This document shows positions 56,663 through 64,000 of a stretch of 64,000 nt of DNA, in pieces. A program made the position numbers and the translations under genes. The DNA lies in assembly GCA_025463005.1 (NCBI GenBank), contig JAOAPR010000028.1, positions 1-64,000 of the forward strand, in the 5' to 3' direction. Under the pieces are notes generated by a model. That model worked only from the letters and a program-made list of their open reading frames with translations. It ran no database searches and was not told the DNA's origin. The DNA is from Bryobacterales bacterium. Its GTDB lineage: Bacteria > Acidobacteriota > Terriglobia > Bryobacterales > Bryobacteraceae. Every line of letters starts with the position of its first letter. Position 1 is the first letter of the stretch.

Positions 56663-57635
56663 GCGGCTCTGCTCCAACCGGTTTTGCTCCAACCAGCTTT
56701 ACTCCGAGCTTCTCGAAGAGGCGATGGTCCGCGTCCGATTCAGGATTGGGCGTGGTCAAGAGCTTTTCGCCCAGAAACACGGAGTTGGCTCCGGCCAGGA
56801 AGCACAACGCCTGCGCCTCGTCTGAAAGTGCCAGCCGTCCGGCGCTGAGCCTCACCATCGATTTCGGCATCAGAATACGCGCGGTGGCGATCATCCTCAC
56901 TAGCTCTAAAGAGTCCTCGGGCGGACGGTTTCCAAGAGGTGTGCCCTCCACCGGAACCAGCATGTTGATGGGAACGCTTTCCGGATGCGGATCAAGCACC
57001 GCCAGTTGCCGCAGTAAACCGTACCGCGCCGTGCGATCCTCGCCCATGCCGATGATGCCGCCACTACAGACCGTAACCCCCGCCCGGCGCACGCGCGCCA
57101 GCGTATCCAGGCGCTCCTGGTAGGTGCGGGTGGTGATAATGCTGCCATAGAATTCAGGCGAGGTGTCGAGGTTGTGGTTGTAAGCACTCAGGCCCGCTTC
57201 GGCAAGTGCATCGGCTTGTTCCTGCGTCAGCATGCCGAGCGTGCAGCACGCTTCCATACCGAGCGCGCGGACGCCTTTCACCATTTCAAGAATACGATCG
57301 AATCGCCCATCCTTGGGGACGTCGCGCCAGGCAGCACCCATGCAGAACCGCGTGGCTCCCTGATCGCGAGCACGACCGGCGGCAGCCAGCGTCTCATCGA
57401 CGTTCATCAGATCCTGGCGATCGATTTCGGTGTCGTATCGCGCCGATTGTGGGCAATAGGCGCAATCCTCGGGACACCCGCCGGTTTTGATGCTGAGCAG
57501 CATGCATCCCTGCACTTCGTCAGGGCGATGATGAGCGCGATGGACATCCGCGGCGCGGAAAACCAGATCGGACAGCGGCGCGGTATAGATCGCTTCAATT
57601 TCCTGGATGGTCCAGTCGTGCCGGAGCGTGATCAT
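56649..57635 (-). CDS. bioB: Biotin synthase
   Basis: 328 residues, first gene of the operon on this strand. Radical SAM enzyme inserting sulphur into dethiobiotin. The cluster cysteines are Cys54, Cys58 and Cys61 ([17 protein letters not shown]). [12 protein letters not shown] and [10 protein letters not shown] are further hallmarks. The C-terminus contains a 15-bp tandem duplication encoding VGAKP then VGAEP, at the overlap with bioF. The ATG at 57635 lies 33 bases from the divergent small secreted protein gene. Confidence 0.95.
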   Translation of the reverse strand: MITLRHDWTIQEIEAIYTAPLSDLVFRAADVHRAHHRPDEVQGCMLLSIKTGGCPEDCAYCPQSARYDTEIDRQDLMNVDETLAAAGRARDQGATRFCMGAAWRDVPKDGRFDRILEMVKGVRALGMEACCTLGMLTQEQADALAEAGLSAYNHNLDTSPEFYGSIITTRTYQERLDTLARVRRAGVTVCSGGIIGMGEDRTARYGLLRQLAVLDPHPESVPINMLVPVEGTPLGNRPPEDSLELVRMIATARILMPKSMVRLSAGRLALSDEAQALCFLAGANSVFLGEKLLTTPNPESDADHRLFEKLGVKLVGAKPVGAEPRATA

Positions 57636-57668
57636 TGATCTTTCATCTTAACTGGCTACACTAGGGGT

Positions 57669-57971
57669 GTGAGGAAGCTCGTGGCGGTCATGTTCGTACT
57701 GGCTCTGCTCGGAGCCAGCACCCAGTGTGTCGCGGACTGCATGGCGCAAACCCAGCAGAAGACTCCGCCCTGTCACCAGCACTCCGCCCCCGAGCCTTGC
57801 AAACACTCTCAGTTGGTCGCGTACACGCAAAACGCGGCGGACCAGCTTGTCGCCCTGGTGATGTACGCGGCCGAAACTCCGGCTCCGTCGGAGATTGCCT
57901 GGGAGCTCGTTGCACCAGAGACCCCGCCACCTGACCGCGCCCTAGTGTCTTTCAGCATCCTTCGACTCTGA
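57669..57971 (+). CDS. Small secreted Cys/His-rich protein
   Basis: 100 residues, start GTG at 57669. A signal peptide (KLVAVMFVLALLGASTQ) is followed by a short region rich in Cys and His: ADCMAQTQQKTPPCHQH and EPCKH. The rest is a plain amphipathic stretch ending in SFSILRL. I do not recognise the family. Cys/His clusters of this kind suggest metal binding, copper being the usual case, but that is inference. It lies 46 bases before a predicted outer-membrane protein on the same strand. Confidence 0.6.
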   Translation: MRKLVAVMFVLALLGASTQCVADCMAQTQQKTPPCHQHSAPEPCKHSQLVAYTQNAADQLVALVMYAAETPAPSEIAWELVAPETPPPDRALVSFSILRL

Positions 57972-58017
57972 TCTCTCCCGTTTTATCTGCCTGATTTAGA
58001 TTTTCGGGAGAGGTGTT

Positions 58018-59241
58018 ATGAAGGGTCGTCTTATATTTGCAGTCGTGTTGTGCGCGACTGCCGCAGCGCAGGAAACGGACAGGGATCCAGAGCTTTCCCC
58101 CGCGACGTACCTGATGAGTCTGAGCTCCGGCACCAGCCTGAATCCGCTCGCCTGGCCCATGCCGATGATGATGCAGCGCAAAGGCTCGTGGACTTTGATG
58201 TACATGGGCCAAGCCTTCCTGGTGGACACGCAGCAGAGCGGGCCGCGCGGTGGCGACAAGCTGTACTCCACCAATTGGGGGATGGCGTCGGCGCAGCACT
58301 CGCTGGGCAATGGAAAAATCATGTTCGATGCGATGCTGAGTCTGGAGCCGGCTACCGTTACGAATCGCAGTTATCCTCTGCTGTTCCAGACCGGCGAGAC
58401 AGCTTACGGACGCTTCTTGACGGACGCGCAGCATCCCCACGATTTCGTCATGGGATTGGGCGCGCATTATGTGCGGCCCGTGGGAGAGTACACGCTGCTG
58501 CACTTCTATTACGCAGGTGTCGGCGATCCGGCGCTGGGGCCTGTCGCGTTCCCGCATCGGGCTTCCGCATTCGAGCTACCGCAAGCTCCGATAGGCCACC
58601 ATTGGGAGGACTCGACGCATATCGCGAGCAACGTGGCCACTGTGGGCGTCAAATATCGATGGATTCGGCTGGAAGCGAGCGGTTTCCACGGCGCCGAGCC
58701 GAATGAGAACCGCTGGAACATTGACTGGGGCGGGATGGATTCCTATTCGGGGCGCGTGTCGGTATTTCCTTCGAAGAACTGGACCGCCCAGTTTTCCGCC
58801 GGACGGCTGACCAAACCCGAACCACTGGAGGCAGGCGACGTGGTTCGGACCACGGCGTCGATCCATTACACGCGTGCCAGACCCAGCGGAGAAGCCTGGT
58901 CGACGAGCGCCATTTGGGGGCGGAATCATAAGACCGCGACCAATCGCGACACCAACGCGTGGCTGCTCGAGACCCTATTTCCCGCGACGGGAAAGGATTT
59001 TATAACGGGGCGCTTCGAAGTGGCGGATAAGGATGAATTATTTCCCGATCAGCTCGACGCGTTCCGTATCAAAGCAATCACCGCGGGATATACGCGCGAT
59101 CTGACGACCAAGTCGAATCTGGAAACGGGCATCGGCGCAAATGTGACGGGTTACGTGATCCCCACTGCCATCCGGCCGGCCTACGGCGACCATCCGTGGG
59201 GTCTCACCGTTTACTTTCGGGTACGCCTGAAGCGAAGCTGA
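58018..59241 (+). CDS. Predicted outer-membrane beta-barrel protein of unknown function
   Basis: 407 residues with a signal peptide (KGRLIFAVVLCATAAAQ). A Met-rich stretch follows (WPMPMMMQRKGSWTLMYMGQ), then alternating strands typical of a barrel, ending in TVYFRVRLKRS. Segments such as FLVDTQQSGPRGGDKLYSTN, HPHDFVMGLGAHY and HHWEDSTHIASNV look strongly conserved. I recall similar acidobacterial proteins of unknown function, sometimes near metal-handling genes. Met and His richness and the Cys/His peptide upstream hint at metal export or binding, unproven. Confidence 0.65.
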   Translation: MKGRLIFAVVLCATAAAQETDRDPELSPATYLMSLSSGTSLNPLAWPMPMMMQRKGSWTLMYMGQAFLVDTQQSGPRGGDKLYSTNWGMASAQHSLGNGKIMFDAMLSLEPATVTNRSYPLLFQTGETAYGRFLTDAQHPHDFVMGLGAHYVRPVGEYTLLHFYYAGVGDPALGPVAFPHRASAFELPQAPIGHHWEDSTHIASNVATVGVKYRWIRLEASGFHGAEPNENRWNIDWGGMDSYSGRVSVFPSKNWTAQFSAGRLTKPEPLEAGDVVRTTASIHYTRARPSGEAWSTSAIWGRNHKTATNRDTNAWLLETLFPATGKDFITGRFEVADKDELFPDQLDAFRIKAITAGYTRDLTTKSNLETGIGANVTGYVIPTAIRPAYGDHPWGLTVYFRVRLKRS

Positions 59242-59245
59242 GCTT

Positions 59246-59326
59246 GGGAGACTGCCTATCTGTTTCCGCGGCTCACATCCACAGTTCTCTTCACCTACAC
59301 ATCGCGGAAACGGGCTGGCTGTCCCC
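59246..59326. repeat. REP-like palindromic element, copy 2
   Basis: The left arm (59246-59270) ends in GTTTCCGCG and the right arm (59303-59326) begins with its inverse complement CGCGGAAAC and ends in GGCTGTCCCC. On the folded strand both arms carry GGG(G)AC.GCC. This matches the layout and sequence of the element at 31104-31186. It fills the gap between the barrel gene and the Tat cupin gene. Confidence 0.6.
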
Positions 59327-59333
59327 CTCGGGC

Positions 59334-59822
59334 TCAGATGTCGTCCCGACCGATGTTGACGATGAAATATTCGGCGCGCGTGGTTCCCACGTTCTTCGCG
59401 TTGTGGATTTCGTTGGAACCAATCACGCCCACGTCGCCAGGACCCAGCCGGTAGGGCTTGCCGCTAATCGTCAACTCCATGGTTCCCAGGCGGACCAGCA
59501 TCATCTCTTCGCGCAGATGCTGATGCGGCGGATGATTCACTTCGCCCGGTGCGATATCGCTGGTGTGCGACTCGATTTTGAAGCCAGTGTGCGTCTTGGC
59601 GGTGAACATCCTGCGCGACTTGTTCTGACCGTTCTCGGTGACCGGGACGTCCTTATGCAGGAACGCCTGCGTCTTCATGACCGGGAGCTTTTCCACGCCG
59701 GGGGCGGGTTCAGCCGCCGCGGCCGCCTTCGTTTGCTGCTTGGCGCCCGACTGCGCGGACGCGGTTGCAGCCGCTGCCAGGGCCGGCAGCAATAAGCTCA
59801 AATCTCTGCGGGAATATTTCAT
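59334..59822 (-). CDS. Tat-exported cupin protein
   Basis: 162 residues. The N-terminus MKYSRRDLSLLLPALAAAA carries a twin-arginine signal (SRRDLS), so it is probably folded and metal-loaded before export. After an Ala/Lys-rich linker a single cupin domain runs from about residue 75: APGEVNHPPHQHLREEMMLV contains the His and Glu ligands, and GDVGVIGSNEIHNAKNVG the second motif. Function unknown. It ends just after the palindromic element at 59246-59326. Confidence 0.78.
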   Translation of the reverse strand: MKYSRRDLSLLLPALAAAATASAQSGAKQQTKAAAAAEPAPGVEKLPVMKTQAFLHKDVPVTENGQNKSRRMFTAKTHTGFKIESHTSDIAPGEVNHPPHQHLREEMMLVRLGTMELTISGKPYRLGPGDVGVIGSNEIHNAKNVGTTRAEYFIVNIGRDDI

Positions 59823-59888
59823 TGGCGTAAGCTCCTTTTTTCTACGTGGCCGTCGGTGAGCCAGTATACACCGCTGGCGTCACGGTCG

Positions 59889-61457
59889 CTAGCGCGGCGT
59901 CTCGCGGGGCATGAGGCGTTTGATATTGTCGACGTAAAGGTCGCAGAAAGGCCGCCGCAGTCCTTCACGCGCCACGGGTCCGCTGTCGGTGAACTCGATA
60001 AACCCGCGCGCGGCGGCATCAAATTTTGGCCATTTGGCAAGGCCCGTGCCGTTGGGATCGCCGCTCTTCGCGAAGTTGGTCCAATACTGCTGCATGGCCG
60101 AGGAAATTTCGCGGTCAGGCGCGAGGTAATTCGCTCCCAGGTTGCCGAAGACGTAGGCGACTTCCGCCCCGTGCGTCGCACCCGCGGCTTCCCTGCCCGG
60201 CGCGGCGCGGTCGAACTGGTATTCGTAGCCGGCGTTTCCCGCTGCCGCGTGCCACACCAATTGCACGACCACCGGACAACGGTACATCGTGTCGACCACC
60301 CACTGCGCCTCCGAGCTTCCGTACAACGGATCCGGCGCCGATGCTCTATAGAGTGCGAGGGCGCGAGAGGCGAACGGTCCGTACATTGCATTCACGGCGT
60401 TGCTCAGTTCCTCAGGCGTAACCTGCGGTGTCCGCTCGCGGGAGTTATTGCCGATGAGCAGTGGCACGCGGAATTCCTGACCCGTCGCAAAGACTTGCGC
60501 CGGCGGCTTGGGGAAAATCCAGCCATCGACGATCACGCCATTTGCCGGGCCGATGCTCATGCGGGGCGCGGCCGTGGCTTTAAGGAGATCGGCGGCAGGC
60601 AGCGTTCGCAATTCTTTAAGAGATCCGGGAAGGAGCTTTTCACCGGCCTTTTCCGCCTCCGCCAGAGTGAGTGCATCCGAATAGGTATCGCCGCTGCGCG
60701 GGGCCATCAATGCGCCCAGCCCGGTCATCCGCATGGTGGCGTCGTCTGGAACCCTGGTAACGGTTCCGCTCTCAGCGATCACTTTGTGAAACAGACCTTT
60801 GGCCTGCGGCGAGGTCATCAGAACGTTTACATCCACGGCTCCGGCCGATTGGCCGAAGATCGTGACATTCGCTGGATCGCCGCCAAACTTGGCAATGTTG
60901 TCGCGCACCCATTTGAGCGCCGCAATCTGGTCCATCAGACCGTAATTGCCGGAGGCATGGTGCGGCGATTCTTTCGTCAGCTCGGGATGCGCGAAGAAGC
61001 CGAATACGGTGAGCCGGTAGTTCGCGGTGACCAGCACCACTCCGCGGCGCGCGAGGCTTTCGCCATCGAAGTTATTCCCTGAAGCCGTTCCAGCGTAGTT
61101 GCCGCCGCCATGAAACCACACCATCACCGGCTTCCGGGTTCCGGCGGGCCATTCCGGAGTCCACACATTCAGGAACAGGCAGTCTTCGCTGCTGTTCTCC
61201 TGCATGCGGCCGCCGGCATTCTGGGCGCAGGGCGCGCCGAAGGAGGTCGCCTCGCGCACCCCAGTCCAGGCCTTGACCGGAGCGGGCTCGCGCCAGCGCA
61301 GATCGCCCATAGGAGCCTGGGCGAACGGAACACCTTTAAACACTGCCCCGCCCTTCTCGAGAGCGCTGCCGTGGATCTGTCCGCCAGTGACGGCGATGGT
61401 GGGAAGTTCGGCCGCGAAGGCCGGGATTGCCAGAACGGCAAACAGGACGGTGCGCAT
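59889..61457 (-). CDS. Type B carboxylesterase
   Basis: 522 residues from ATG at 61457, chosen for GGAGGA seven bases upstream and a signal peptide (RTVLFAVLAIPAFAAE). Alpha/beta hydrolase with the family landmarks EDCLFLNVWTP, the oxyanion segment WFHGGGNY, and the nucleophile Ser204 in IFGQSAGAVDV. The catalytic His is likely in ATHGAEVAYVF. Secreted, probably hydrolysing esters in the periplasm. It is divergent from the NHL-repeat protein gene across an 85-base gap. Confidence 0.9.
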   Translation of the reverse strand: MRTVLFAVLAIPAFAAELPTIAVTGGQIHGSALEKGGAVFKGVPFAQAPMGDLRWREPAPVKAWTGVREATSFGAPCAQNAGGRMQENSSEDCLFLNVWTPEWPAGTRKPVMVWFHGGGNYAGTASGNNFDGESLARRGVVLVTANYRLTVFGFFAHPELTKESPHHASGNYGLMDQIAALKWVRDNIAKFGGDPANVTIFGQSAGAVDVNVLMTSPQAKGLFHKVIAESGTVTRVPDDATMRMTGLGALMAPRSGDTYSDALTLAEAEKAGEKLLPGSLKELRTLPAADLLKATAAPRMSIGPANGVIVDGWIFPKPPAQVFATGQEFRVPLLIGNNSRERTPQVTPEELSNAVNAMYGPFASRALALYRASAPDPLYGSSEAQWVVDTMYRCPVVVQLVWHAAAGNAGYEYQFDRAAPGREAAGATHGAEVAYVFGNLGANYLAPDREISSAMQQYWTNFAKSGDPNGTGLAKWPKFDAAARGFIEFTDSGPVAREGLRRPFCDLYVDNIKRLMPRETPR

Positions 61458-61542
61458 CAGCAGTCCTCCGACCGTCGATTGTATCGCGCTCAGCGGCGGA
61501 GTATGATGATCGACGACGTACAGGGGAGGAAGTAGAGAATCT

Positions 61543-62547
61543 ATGAATCGAATCACATTACCCTTATTGGTGGCGATCGCGGGAGGGGCCGCGTACGCTC
61601 AGCCCGAACCGCAGCCGATCAACGATCTGCCCAATCCGTATCGCACGGTGCGGGATTGGGGCAAGCCTCCCGGAGGCGTGCCGTGGGCAGCGGTAACAGC
61701 AGTCGAAGTCTCGCCGGACGGCAGCATTTATGTGATCCATCGCTGTAAGGACAACTCCTGCGCCGGACGGCCCGAGCCGCCGATCCTCAAATTCGACAAA
61801 TCCGGCAAACTCCTCAAGGCATGGGGCGAAAACATGTTCGTCTTCCCGCACGGCGCGGCCGTCGATGCGCAAGGGAACCTGTGGATCACCGATTCGCAGG
61901 TCAAGGACGGCAAGGGTCACCAGGTGTTCAAGTTCTCGCCCGAAGGAAAGGTGCTGCTGACGCTCGGCAAGGCGGGCGTGGTATCGGCCGCGCCAGGTGA
62001 GTTCGATGAGCCGACCGATGTCGTAGTGGCTCCCAACGGCGACGTTTTCGTTACCGAAGGGCATTCCGGCGGTACCACCGGGAATGACCGCGTATCGAAA
62101 TTCGACAAGACCGGAAAATTTCTCAAGTCCTGGGGCAAGCACGGATCGGGCCCGGGCGAGTTCTTCAACCCGCACACCATCGCGATCGATTCCCGCGGGC
62201 GTCTATTCGTAGGCGACCGGGGGAACAACCGCATCCAGATTTTCGATCAGGACGGCAAGTATCTGGAGACATGGAAGCAGTGGGGTCGGCCCAGCGGCAT
62301 TCTCATCATGAAAGACGACACGATGTACGTGGCCGACTCTGAATCGTTCGGCCCGGATCAGCCCGGGTGGAAAAAGGGCATTCGCATTGGCAGCGCCAAG
62401 ACCGGCAAGATCGATTATTTCATCGAAGATATGGAGTCGACCACCGTTGAGCACAGCGGCGCTGAAGGCGTGGGCGTCGATGCGGACGGCAACGTGTACG
62501 GCGCCGTGGTGCGCCGTCAGATGCTCGAAAAACACGTCAAGAAGTAG
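61543..62547 (+). CDS. Secreted NHL-repeat beta-propeller protein
   Basis: 334 residues with a signal peptide (ITLPLLVAIAGGAAYAQ). Several NHL repeats form a propeller: KFDKSGKLLKAWGENMFVFP, KFDKTGKFLKSWGKHGSGPG, IAIDSRGRLFVGDRGNNRIQ and IFDQDGKYLETWKQWG. The pattern resembles peptidyl-alpha-hydroxyglycine alpha-amidating lyase propellers, but activity cannot be concluded. GGGGAGGAAG upstream of the ATG is a strong ribosome binding site. Convergent with the GKPDLSGIW copy 2 gene. Confidence 0.8.
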   Translation: MNRITLPLLVAIAGGAAYAQPEPQPINDLPNPYRTVRDWGKPPGGVPWAAVTAVEVSPDGSIYVIHRCKDNSCAGRPEPPILKFDKSGKLLKAWGENMFVFPHGAAVDAQGNLWITDSQVKDGKGHQVFKFSPEGKVLLTLGKAGVVSAAPGEFDEPTDVVVAPNGDVFVTEGHSGGTTGNDRVSKFDKTGKFLKSWGKHGSGPGEFFNPHTIAIDSRGRLFVGDRGNNRIQIFDQDGKYLETWKQWGRPSGILIMKDDTMYVADSESFGPDQPGWKKGIRIGSAKTGKIDYFIEDMESTTVEHSGAEGVGVDADGNVYGAVVRRQMLEKHVKK

Positions 62548-62557
62548 CTGCCCTGGG

Positions 62558-63349
62558 CTATTTGCCCACCATGTGGGCGGTATCCTTTTCGTTTTCCGCG
62601 CAGACGTACTCGAGAATGTCCGTGTCCAGCACGAGGCTTTGATTCAGGGTCACGGTCCACGGTTTTGTGTACGCCTTCAGGTCCTCCACGGTGACCTCGA
62701 CTTCCATATTCCCGTAATTTAACCGGCGGAAGCGTTCGGTTATTTTGGCCGCCTCTGTCAGCGGGCTGCCGTTGTAATCGGCCCACAGATCATTGCGGAA
62801 GCCATTGGTCTCGATGACCAACGTATCGCCTTCCCACCTTCCCGACGAGTATCCGTTCCACGATGGATTCGGATCGCGAGGCAGCGCGCGGCCGTCGGTA
62901 AAGATTTGCCGATACTCCATGTCGCGTTCGTGCAGAATGGCGATGAATCCGGGCGCTTGCATGATCCTCCGGATCATCGGATGGGTCTGCATTTGCAGGA
63001 TGCCTAGAGGGAGACAGCGCACGTCCGGATTATCGTGGCTGAAATTCGCCATGCGCTTGTTCCGGACTTCCAGTGCCCACGGCTGATACGGCAGGCCGCC
63101 AGGGAGTCCCAGGCCAATGTCCCAGAACTGCGTCGCCCGTTGAGCTTGCCCCTCCAGACTTTCGGGGCCCCGATTCCGGCTGACCGGTTGCCAGATGCCC
63201 GAGAGATCCGGCTTGCCGTCGGTGGTCCGCGGAGCGGGCGCGGTCAGGTTTGGCTTTCCGTCCCTGGTCTTGGGAACACCGGCGGTCGGATAGTGCAACC
63301 ATTGCGCGGAGAGCACCGCCGGAGCCACCACAAGGAGCAAGGTCCTCAT
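62558..63349 (-). CDS. Secreted protein of the GKPDLSGIW type, copy 2
   Basis: 263 residues with a signal peptide (RTLLLVVAPAVLSAQ). Paralogue of the product of 30237-31052: both have a TxDGKxN.T.P.PR opening, then GKPDLSGIWQ, FTDGR with a preceding RQI, GRWEGDTLVI and a terminal ENEKD.AH. The middle region (about residues 70-120) differs. The conserved aromatic and charged residues suggest a shared fold of unknown activity. It starts eight bases after the stop of the GlcG-like gene, so the two are probably one transcript. Confidence 0.75.
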   Translation of the reverse strand: MRTLLLVVAPAVLSAQWLHYPTAGVPKTRDGKPNLTAPAPRTTDGKPDLSGIWQPVSRNRGPESLEGQAQRATQFWDIGLGLPGGLPYQPWALEVRNKRMANFSHDNPDVRCLPLGILQMQTHPMIRRIMQAPGFIAILHERDMEYRQIFTDGRALPRDPNPSWNGYSSGRWEGDTLVIETNGFRNDLWADYNGSPLTEAAKITERFRRLNYGNMEVEVTVEDLKAYTKPWTVTLNQSLVLDTDILEYVCAENEKDTAHMVGK

Positions 63350-63357
63350 TTCGCCTT

Positions 63358-63918
63358 TTACTTCGTTTGCGTCGCTAAAGGAGGTGCCGAGGGCCCGCCC
63401 GCAAGCGGCGGCTGGGGCCCGATCACCGTGGTGAGCGCGGTGTACGCGCAGTCCTCGTCACGATTCCCGCCGCCCACGCCAATAGCCCCGATCATCTGAC
63501 CGTCGACCACGATCGGCAGCCCTCCCGAAACCGGAAACACCGGCAGCTTGTCCCACCGCAGTTGCAGCGACACATTATTCGCGACCTGATTGGCCCGCGC
63601 ATGTGTTGAGTCGCGCGTGTACAGAACGCTCTGGGCTTTCAGCAGCGCCGTCTCAGTGTTGATCGGGACCTGGCCGTCCATGCGATGCGCGTGCACGATC
63701 TGTCCGGTAGGGCTGAGGATGAAGACGCTAACGGCCATGTTGTTCTTGATGGCGAAATCCACGCAGGCTTGCGTGATCTTCGCCGCAGCATCGGCGGAGA
63801 TCTCGTTCTTGATCAGAGTTTTCTTGGCAGCTTCATCCGAAATGACGAATTTGTTGAGGTTCTGAGCTGAGGCGGCGCCGGCGATCATCGCCAGCACGGC
63901 GGCAAGGTACGTTTTCAT
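63358..63918 (-). CDS. Secreted GlcG/HbpS-like protein
   Basis: 186 residues with a signal peptide (KTYLAAVLAMIAGAASAQ). The GlcG/HbpS domain (old name DUF336) runs to about residue 160: VSVFILSPTGQIVHAHRMDG, TALLKAQSVLYTRDSTHA, FPVSGGLPIVVDGQMIGAIG and VGGGNRDEDCAYTAL. HbpS of Streptomyces binds haem and senses redox stress; other members have no known role. A Pro-rich tail follows. First gene of a two-gene unit with GKPDLSGIW copy 2. Confidence 0.82.
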   Translation of the reverse strand: MKTYLAAVLAMIAGAASAQNLNKFVISDEAAKKTLIKNEISADAAAKITQACVDFAIKNNMAVSVFILSPTGQIVHAHRMDGQVPINTETALLKAQSVLYTRDSTHARANQVANNVSLQLRWDKLPVFPVSGGLPIVVDGQMIGAIGVGGGNRDEDCAYTALTTVIGPQPPLAGGPSAPPLATQTK

Positions 63919-64000
63919 AACAGGAGATTACATCACCCGCTGCGGCGGAAAGCAATCGCGCCCGCCGCGAACCGCTCAGTGATGCGCTGGCATATGATCT

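Overview
The window is GC-rich (roughly 60% by eye), gene-dense and looks like an Acidobacteriota chromosome, most plausibly of the Solibacter/Bryobacter type. The evidence is two very large TonB-dependent receptors with an N-terminal carboxypeptidase-regulatory-like domain, two paralogous secreted proteins of the GKPDLSGIW type, a split F-type ATP synthase operon, many secreted enzymes, and REP-like palindromes in intergenic gaps. The assignment rests on recalled family distribution; there is no rRNA, tRNA or marker gene to confirm it. I see no CRISPR array, no intact insertion sequence and no prophage.

Layout. 0-7.4 kb: the 3' part of citrate synthase, a small membrane protein, then atpF-atpF2-atpH-atpA-atpG-atpD-atpC. 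This cluster has no a or c subunit, carries two b-type subunits and ends in an 84-residue epsilon. 7.4-9.2 kb: molybdate transporter genes modB and modC without modA. 9.2-15.4 kb (minus strand): an OprB-type porin, a LysE exporter and the nitrogen-control unit amt-glnB-glnD. 15.5-24.2 kb: a PilZ protein, gamma-glutamyltransferase, a TIM-barrel isomerase, asnS, a hicBA toxin-antitoxin pair preceded by a gene remnant, then cupin-arginase-ddl-ctpA in one tight run. 24.1-30.1 kb (minus): DedA, a PpiD-like chaperone and TonB receptor 1. 30.2-33.3 kb: a secreted protein, then lysC and cmk. 33.6-42.5 kb: an efflux cluster of lipoprotein adaptor, two RND pumps and an MFS carrier, in the same order as mdtABCD. 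42.5-46.6 kb: a gap with a palindromic repeat, a transposase remnant and a possible 30-residue membrane peptide, then TonB receptor 2. 46.6-53.7 kb (minus): a ThuA-like protein, threonine aldolase, hemW, a frataxin homologue, an aldo/keto reductase, a nitroreductase and an EF-G2-type factor. 53.7-57.6 kb (minus): the biotin operon bioB-bioF-bioD-bioA. 57.7-64 kb: secreted proteins, including a Cys/His-rich peptide with a predicted beta-barrel, a Tat cupin, a type B carboxylesterase, an NHL propeller, the second GKPDLSGIW protein and a GlcG/HbpS-like protein.

How the parts work together. Amt, PII and GlnD form a complete ammonium uptake and sensing module. The biotin genes cover the four ring-assembly steps. 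Adaptor and tandem RND pumps form a drug or metabolite efflux unit that must borrow an outer-membrane channel encoded elsewhere. I found no convincing undescribed multi-gene system. The strongest leads are the ATP synthase architecture with an intra-operon hairpin, the gene remnant read in frame into hicB, the frataxin-hemW pairing, the EF-G2 with Phe in place of the catalytic His, a 20-bp duplication over the cmk start, and the REP-like palindrome families.
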